DNA of 64,000 nucleotides from the NCBI GenBank assembly GCA_009869945.1, contig WIXG01000123.1:1-64000 (forward strand), written 5' to 3'. Shown here piece by piece: positions 59,641 through 64,000 of the stretch; position 1 is the first letter of the stretch, and each line of letters begins with the position of its first letter. The notes under the pieces were generated by a model. It saw only the letters and a program-made list of their open reading frames with translations, was not told the DNA's origin and did not search any database. Position numbers and translations under genes: made by a program. Source of the stretch: Mesaphorura yosii. Taxonomy: Eukaryota; Arthropoda; Collembola; Poduromorpha; Tullbergiidae.

Positions 59641-60773
59641 TTACACATAAATGTACGGGCCTTCGAAATTGAAAAAGAAGTCCTCCGGATCGACCCGCTC
59701 GAAGCAAATCTTATCTCTGTTAGGATGATGCGAGTGGTTGGGGCCGTGTGGATGGTGAGGGTGGTGAGGACGATGTGGATGGTGTGGGCGCCCTGGATGA
59801 TGCGGACGGTCTGGGTGATGTGGTGGTCGATGAGGAGGACGGTGACCACCGTGATGACCTTCCTCGTGGTGAGGTGGACGTGGGTGTTGCGGGCGATGTC
59901 CACCGTGGTGGTCTCCTCCTTGATGTGGTGGTTTCTGTGGCTTGTGATGCGGATGCTGTGGTTTTCCGTGGTGATTTGGTGGGCGATTGTACTGGTTACC
60001 TTCGCCTTGATAGTAGCCGTTTTCCTGCCCCACCGTTCTGCCTCGCAAAATGTTTAGATTGTCAAGATTGAATTCAACCTCACCCGCCAAGTTTCCGGGC
60101 TTGGAAGCGGAAGGTCTGACTCGATTTGCCCCTTGATTTCTTCGTTTCAGAGTCTGGAATAGGTTTCTCACGTAGTTGATTACGTAGTCGATGAAATTGC
60201 GTCCATGTTCAGACTGCAACCAGTCGAGGATGACTCTGACTGCAATTGCCATTGGTGAGTCGGGTGGAGAACTTTCCTCCATGATAGTGAGCATATTCCT
60301 CAACTGCACTCCGGTGCTGTTGTTGATGACGCGGAGCATTGAGGTGACAAGATACGACTTGTACCCAGCAGCCGCTGGTTGTTCATTCAATACTTCTTTC
60401 ATTACGACCTTTGTAGCTTGTTGGACGTCTTTGGGAATCCCTGACCGGGAAAGAATTGCTGACATGACTTTCATGAAGTTTGTCTGAAATTGCAAAAAGC
60501 CCAAATTAATATCTATCGGTTAAGGTAATCACAACGCTTTAGTCATGGTTAACTCACAAGTAGTCTGACATCAGGTTCCTCAGACGTGCTGTAGAGGCCC
60601 AAATCATCCTCGTCGGTTATGAATTCCTGACAAGAAAAATTATCAGCAATTAGAGTAATTGTCGAAAGCCCACTCGCCAACATGATTTAACTTTTTACCT
60701 CAGAATCCGCCAGAACGAGGCTGTGGCCTCCACCAAGAAAGAGAAGCGCCAAGTAAATCACTTTCATTTTCAT
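59641..60773 (-). CDS. Secreted His/Pro-rich protein, 328 residues, 3 exons
   Basis: Exons on minus: 60773-60699, 60626-60558, 60483-59641, all phase 0 with GT-AG borders. The start is MKMKVIYLALLFLGGGHSLV then LADSE, a typical signal peptide cut near LVLA-DS. Then comes an acidic linker (EFITDEDDLGLYSTSEEPD) and a largely helical domain, residues ~49-165 (MKVMSAILSRSGIPKDVQQA, MLRVINNSTGVQLRNMLTIM, AVRVILDWLQSEHGRNFIDY), with an NNST glycosylation site. Residues ~215-303 are a His/Pro/Arg/Gly repeat region (units like RPHHP, GHRPP, PHHPH), followed by a 24-residue acidic/aromatic end with one Cys (KICFERVDPEDFFFNF). I recognise no family. His/Pro tails of this kind bind Zn or Cu in unrelated secreted proteins, so metal binding is inference. 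It lies head to head with the 187-residue secreted gene. Confidence 0.85.
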
Positions 60774-61748
60774 TATCGTACTGCCCATTTGAGGGCATTA
60801 ACGGAGGTTCCTTTATAAGCTCGGAAGGAATGTGCATCAGAATCGTACGACTGTCCATTAGGAAAGTCCGCGAATACAATTTGCAAAAAATCGCAACACG
60901 CATTAGCTTGCGAAAATTTGCCATCTGTGTGCAATAAATCCTGTAGTTACTGGGATCTGAGATGATTCTTACATTATATGAAATTTCAAGATTGCATTTC
61001 GAGTTTTGGCTCACTTCGTTAACTTTTACTTTAACAACCCACAAGCTTCTCTAAAATTCCAATAAATTGCATACTGGACGAACAAGATCTTGACATTGAA
61101 CACATAATTCATGAATTATGATGATAAATCCTCCCCCTTTTTGCACAATCGACTCGTGAGTCACCGTCTCAAATTCCTACACACACATTTGGGCACATTT
61201 TGCAAAATCACACACGAGTATATTCATCGCAATTACTCGGGTGATTAAAATAATTTAGCAATGAACATGAACGAGTCGGTTCCAGCCAGTTCAATAATAT
61301 GAAATTAATGATAATTAAATCAATTGAATTAAGGAGTGTGAGGGGTTACCTCGATAAAGTTCATGAACCTCCTCATTCGCCAGCGTTCATGGCCAAATTC
61401 TGCAATCTGTTGGATGCGAGAACTGCCGTGGAATACACTACGATTTGGTGTCTTCAATGTGCGAAAATTATGTTTCCGTATTCGTATTTAACTTGAAGTA
61501 GCCCCAAGTTCATATTTGGATAACTGTACTTTTTTGTTCTAGAATTGAGTCAATTGAGTATCCTAAAACAGTGAAGGTTCAATTTTCGTGTTGAGGATCC
61601 AACACAGTTATTTACGCCAAGTATAAAAACAACCAGAAAGCAGTTGCCAGCATTTACTTCACCTGCAGTCGAAGGAAGGATCGCACGTCGTAGGCGATAA
61701 TACAAGGCAGGTGCACGTTTATAACCCGAATTCAGATCCAATCAAAAA
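60774..61748. promoter_or_regulatory. Divergent ~1 kb promoter region between two secreted-protein genes
   Basis: The only sequence between the start codons of the minus-strand His-rich gene and the plus-strand 187-residue gene. On the minus strand TATAAA is at 60812-60817, about 40 bases before the ATG. On the plus strand TATAAAAA is at 61622-61629, followed by a CAGTT initiator-like site near 61641 and a 5' UTR of about 105 bases. Co-regulation is possible but inferred only from position. Confidence 0.55.
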
Positions 61749-62466
61749 ATGGCAAGCAGTCACACCCTCATTTTCCTTCTGGTCATCGCCTCATCTTACG
61801 CGGTACGTGGCTTGCATTCGGTCCGGCCGCTGTATGCACTACTGATTAATCAACGCCTGTTTGAATTTAGGCCGAAGATGTCGTGTCAGAAGGAGAGTCT
61901 ATGAAGCTGTGGAGGGCAGAGTTAAGGCAGGCAGTCGATGGAGCAGCGACACAACTTCAAAGCAACTTGATCCTTACTTTGACTGGAATTGCCAACAGCG
62001 GCTTGCGCCACACTGCAGAGGGTACTCGAGCACTGGGTAAGAGAAATAACAAATGAAGCGTGCCCAACTAAAATCTAATACATGTGACTGTAAAGGATTA
62101 ATTGCTCTTTTATTCAAACCAGCAATTTTGACCACTGCCCTTGTGAACAATACCATTGACCTCGCTGGAGTAGTTGGATACCTTCCAAGACTTCTGATTC
62201 AGGACTTGCCCACACAATTCGTCGAAGTATTGCGCCTGATTCGCAGAAACGAAATTCGTGCTCCATCCGACGTGGGCACTGCCATCGACAATGTTCTGGT
62301 CATTGTGCGCCAGGCACAGGATAGCGGAATTACGGATCGACTCTTCGGACCAATCACTCGATTCCTGCCAAACTTGCTGACTGGAGTGAACGATTTCATG
62401 GTCACCATTTTCAACAATGTCTTCAGCTTCCTTGGGGCAAATCTTGACGGAAACCGATTCTATTAG
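61749..62466 (+). CDS. Small secreted protein, 187 residues, 3 exons
   Basis: Exons: 61749-61802, 61871-62036, 62123-62466; introns of 68 and 86 bases, GT-AG, in frame. The first exon is almost exactly the signal peptide (MASSHTLIFLLVIASSYA). The mature part is helical with no cysteine: AEDVVSEGESMKLWRAELRQ, then a Leu/Ile-rich region (LIQDLPTQFVEVLRLIRRNE), then DVGTAIDNVLVIVRQAQDSG and FLPNLLTGVNDFMVTIFNNV with FSFLG near the end. The last 56 residues align without gaps to the partial protein at 63833-64000, so both belong to one family. No known domain recognised. AATAAA at 62474-62479 gives an ultra-short 3' UTR. Confidence 0.87.
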
Positions 62467-62473
62467 TTGAAAA

Positions 62474-62479
62474 AATAAA
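62474..62479 (+). terminator. Polyadenylation signal of the 187-residue secreted-protein gene
   Basis: AATAAA eight bases after the TAG stop. Confidence 0.75.
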
Positions 62480-63832
62480 ATAGCATTTATGCCGGCTTAA
62501 TTTAATTGTGGATCAATTTGAGTGTGAATAAATCTGAACAAAAAAGGGTTTGCAAGATTTGGAACTTGACTTTTTTTTACACTAAGGCTCAGTATCTCCA
62601 GGTTGAGAGACAGCTTTGATCAAGTAAACTGTGTTGTGTTTGTACTCGCCATGACTAACAGTCATCCACCGTCTATTGAGATATAGTGGAATTTCCAAAT
62701 CTCAGCCTTCTTTATCGAACTCTGGACTGGAAGTAATGTAATTTCGACTTCTGCGTATTAATGTGCGATTAAATTCAAAATATATAGTATTGAGACAAGC
62801 AATTGTTCCCAAGAAGTTCGAAACACTGTTTCTGACAACGTTGAAGGCAGGTAGTTCCTTCGTTTGCGATTGACATGATATGCAAAGTCGGACGCATCGA
62901 GTGTGACACATGTCAAAGTGCGACGTGCTTGCTTCGATGACATTTCGATTTAGCGTTCGTTGCCGGGTTTATCAGTACAGTGTCCATTGTGAACCTAATC
63001 TAACTGGCCAAAATCAATGTTCATGATTACTCACAAGTTCAAGATGCCTTTCTCTCATGTGTCAGTTTTGGGTTGTTCCCGATGCCTAAATGCCATTTGT
63101 CCAAGACATAAGCTCAATTGAATCATTAGTCAACGAAATATGAGCTTCGAAGTGATTGAAAAAATCCAGTAATCTTTAAGTTTTCACAGTCAAAGATATC
63201 TTAGTCATTTTGGTCGGAGTTGGGAGCGGTGAGCGATTATGACTTCTCCATAAGTATGTGCGACTACATTTTGAATGAGGTCTCGGTTTGTGTACTCTTT
63301 CCTGAGAAATCCGATGTCGTTCGAAACGTCGAACTTGTCGACAATAACGCTTGAATTGAAGCTACAATGCTTGAAAAATCAGCTTGGGGATTTTTTTTGG
63401 ATTTTGATGAATGCTGCAAGTACTTTTAATTATGTTCTACGAAATGTTTTGTAAAATACAACAATTATGTTCATAATTAAATGCATTATTACAAAAAACA
63501 AAGAAAAAAAAAACATAAGTTCGTATTCATATTCCAATGTGGGGTGAACAAAATTTTAGGCTGTATACTGCTGGAGGTATGAAAAATTCTGTGCCTTGTG
63601 TCCATTCTGTGTTCCGGGTCGTGCCGTGGCTGTTGGGGGGTCCGTGTGAATGAAATGCTGCTGCTGAGTATGGATGGGTGTTGTGGAGTCTAATTGCAGG
63701 ACAATTGCTTTTGTACTATTGTGGCTGGGTGAGACTGGAGGTGAGGAGCTGTTACAGAAATTTGGGGCCAAGTGGAGTCGAATTGTTGGTGGGGTAAACT
63801 GCCTGGTGGTCAAATTGATTCGAACGGCTCGC
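62480..63832. other. Convergent intergenic region / 3' UTR of the partial right-edge gene
   Basis: No gene supported. The frame 63556-63813 (-) is Pro/Thr/Gln/His-rich and lies directly downstream of the partial gene's stop, so it is most simply 3' UTR. On the minus strand ATTAAA at 63425-63430 could end that transcript. A/T runs occur near 63490-63515. Confidence 0.5.
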
Positions 63833-64000
63833 TTAGGCGATGAATGTGAAGAGGCTGTCCAACAGAGTCACCATGAAGTCGCCAACTCCTCGGAACAAGT
63901 TGGGGAGGAACGTGAATGCTGGAGTGAAGTTCTCTCCGATGGCCGAGTCACGGTATTGGTTGGCGAACGAGATAAGGGTGTCGATGGCGCTGTCAACATC
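63833..64000 (-). CDS. Partial small secreted-type protein, 3' end only, paralogue of the 187-residue protein
   Basis: Runs in frame from the window edge (GAT at 64000) to TAA at 63833-63835, giving 55 residues: DVDSAIDTLISFANQYRDSA, IGENFTPAFTFLPNLFRGVG, then DFMVTLLDSLFTFIA. The alignment with the neighbour keeps the DV..AID start, FLPNL..GV.DFMVT and the terminal F.F block, with many conservative changes elsewhere. The rest, including any signal peptide, lies right of the window. It has the opposite orientation to its paralogue. Confidence 0.8.
   Translation of the reverse strand, partial: DVDSAIDTLISFANQYRDSAIGENFTPAFTFLPNLFRGVGDFMVTLLDSLFTFIA

Noticed and set aside
59725-60071. Plus-strand frames opposite the His-rich gene (Val/Trp/Met- and Asp-rich)
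   Set aside because: Antisense translations of the His/Pro repeats.
63556-63813. Minus-strand Pro/Thr/Gln-rich frame of 85 codons
   Set aside because: Lies directly behind the stop of the right-edge gene on the same strand, so it is most simply 3' UTR.

Overview
This window is nuclear eukaryotic DNA, almost certainly from an arthropod (hexapod or crustacean most likely; I cannot name the species). The evidence is intron-split genes with GT-AG junctions, canonical AATAAA signals, introns from 55 bp to over 7 kb, and clear orthologues of two animal developmental or sensory genes: a CNG-channel-like subunit and the Tbx1/10 T-box factor org-1. There are no bacterial operons, rRNA genes or CRISPR arrays, and I found no convincing tRNA.

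Layout: (1) 1-8338 holds no coding sequence I can support; it is the 5' flank or upstream introns of the first gene. (2) 8339-39237 (+) is one large gene of at least 17 exons for a cyclic-nucleotide-gated channel subunit of the CNGL type (about 2042 residues from the first supported exon). It has S1-S6, a TIGDLP pore, C-linker and cyclic-nucleotide-binding domain in the first third, followed by a disordered tail of about 1390 residues with a coiled coil. Its 7.2 kb intron contains a MITE-like inverted-repeat element. (3) 40395-41485 (-) is a four-exon gene for a small, very basic single-pass membrane protein I do not recognise, convergent with the channel gene. (4) 42883-43335 (-) is an unassigned 150-codon open frame. 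(5) 43758-44694 (-) is a complete six-exon UBE2G1-type ubiquitin-conjugating enzyme (Cys90), whose stop codon is apparently assembled across the last intron. (6) 44700-49182 has no gene I can support. (7) 49183-56103 (-) is a complete eight-exon org-1/Tbx1 gene (659 residues) with two tandem NAGNAG acceptors. (8) 56104-59640 is its upstream flank. (9) 59641-64000 holds three secreted-protein genes: a His/Pro-rich protein (-), a 187-residue protein (+) that diverges from it across about 1 kb, and the 3' end of a third gene (-) that is a paralogue of the 187-residue protein.

The genes do not form a pathway. The channel, E2 and T-box genes are unrelated neighbours. The coherent local unit is the right-edge cluster of small secreted proteins with TATA-containing promoters, which is the part most likely to be undescribed. 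All exon models were built by hand from splice consensus, reading-frame continuity and family conservation; every internal junction listed keeps frame. The 5' end of the channel gene is unresolved.
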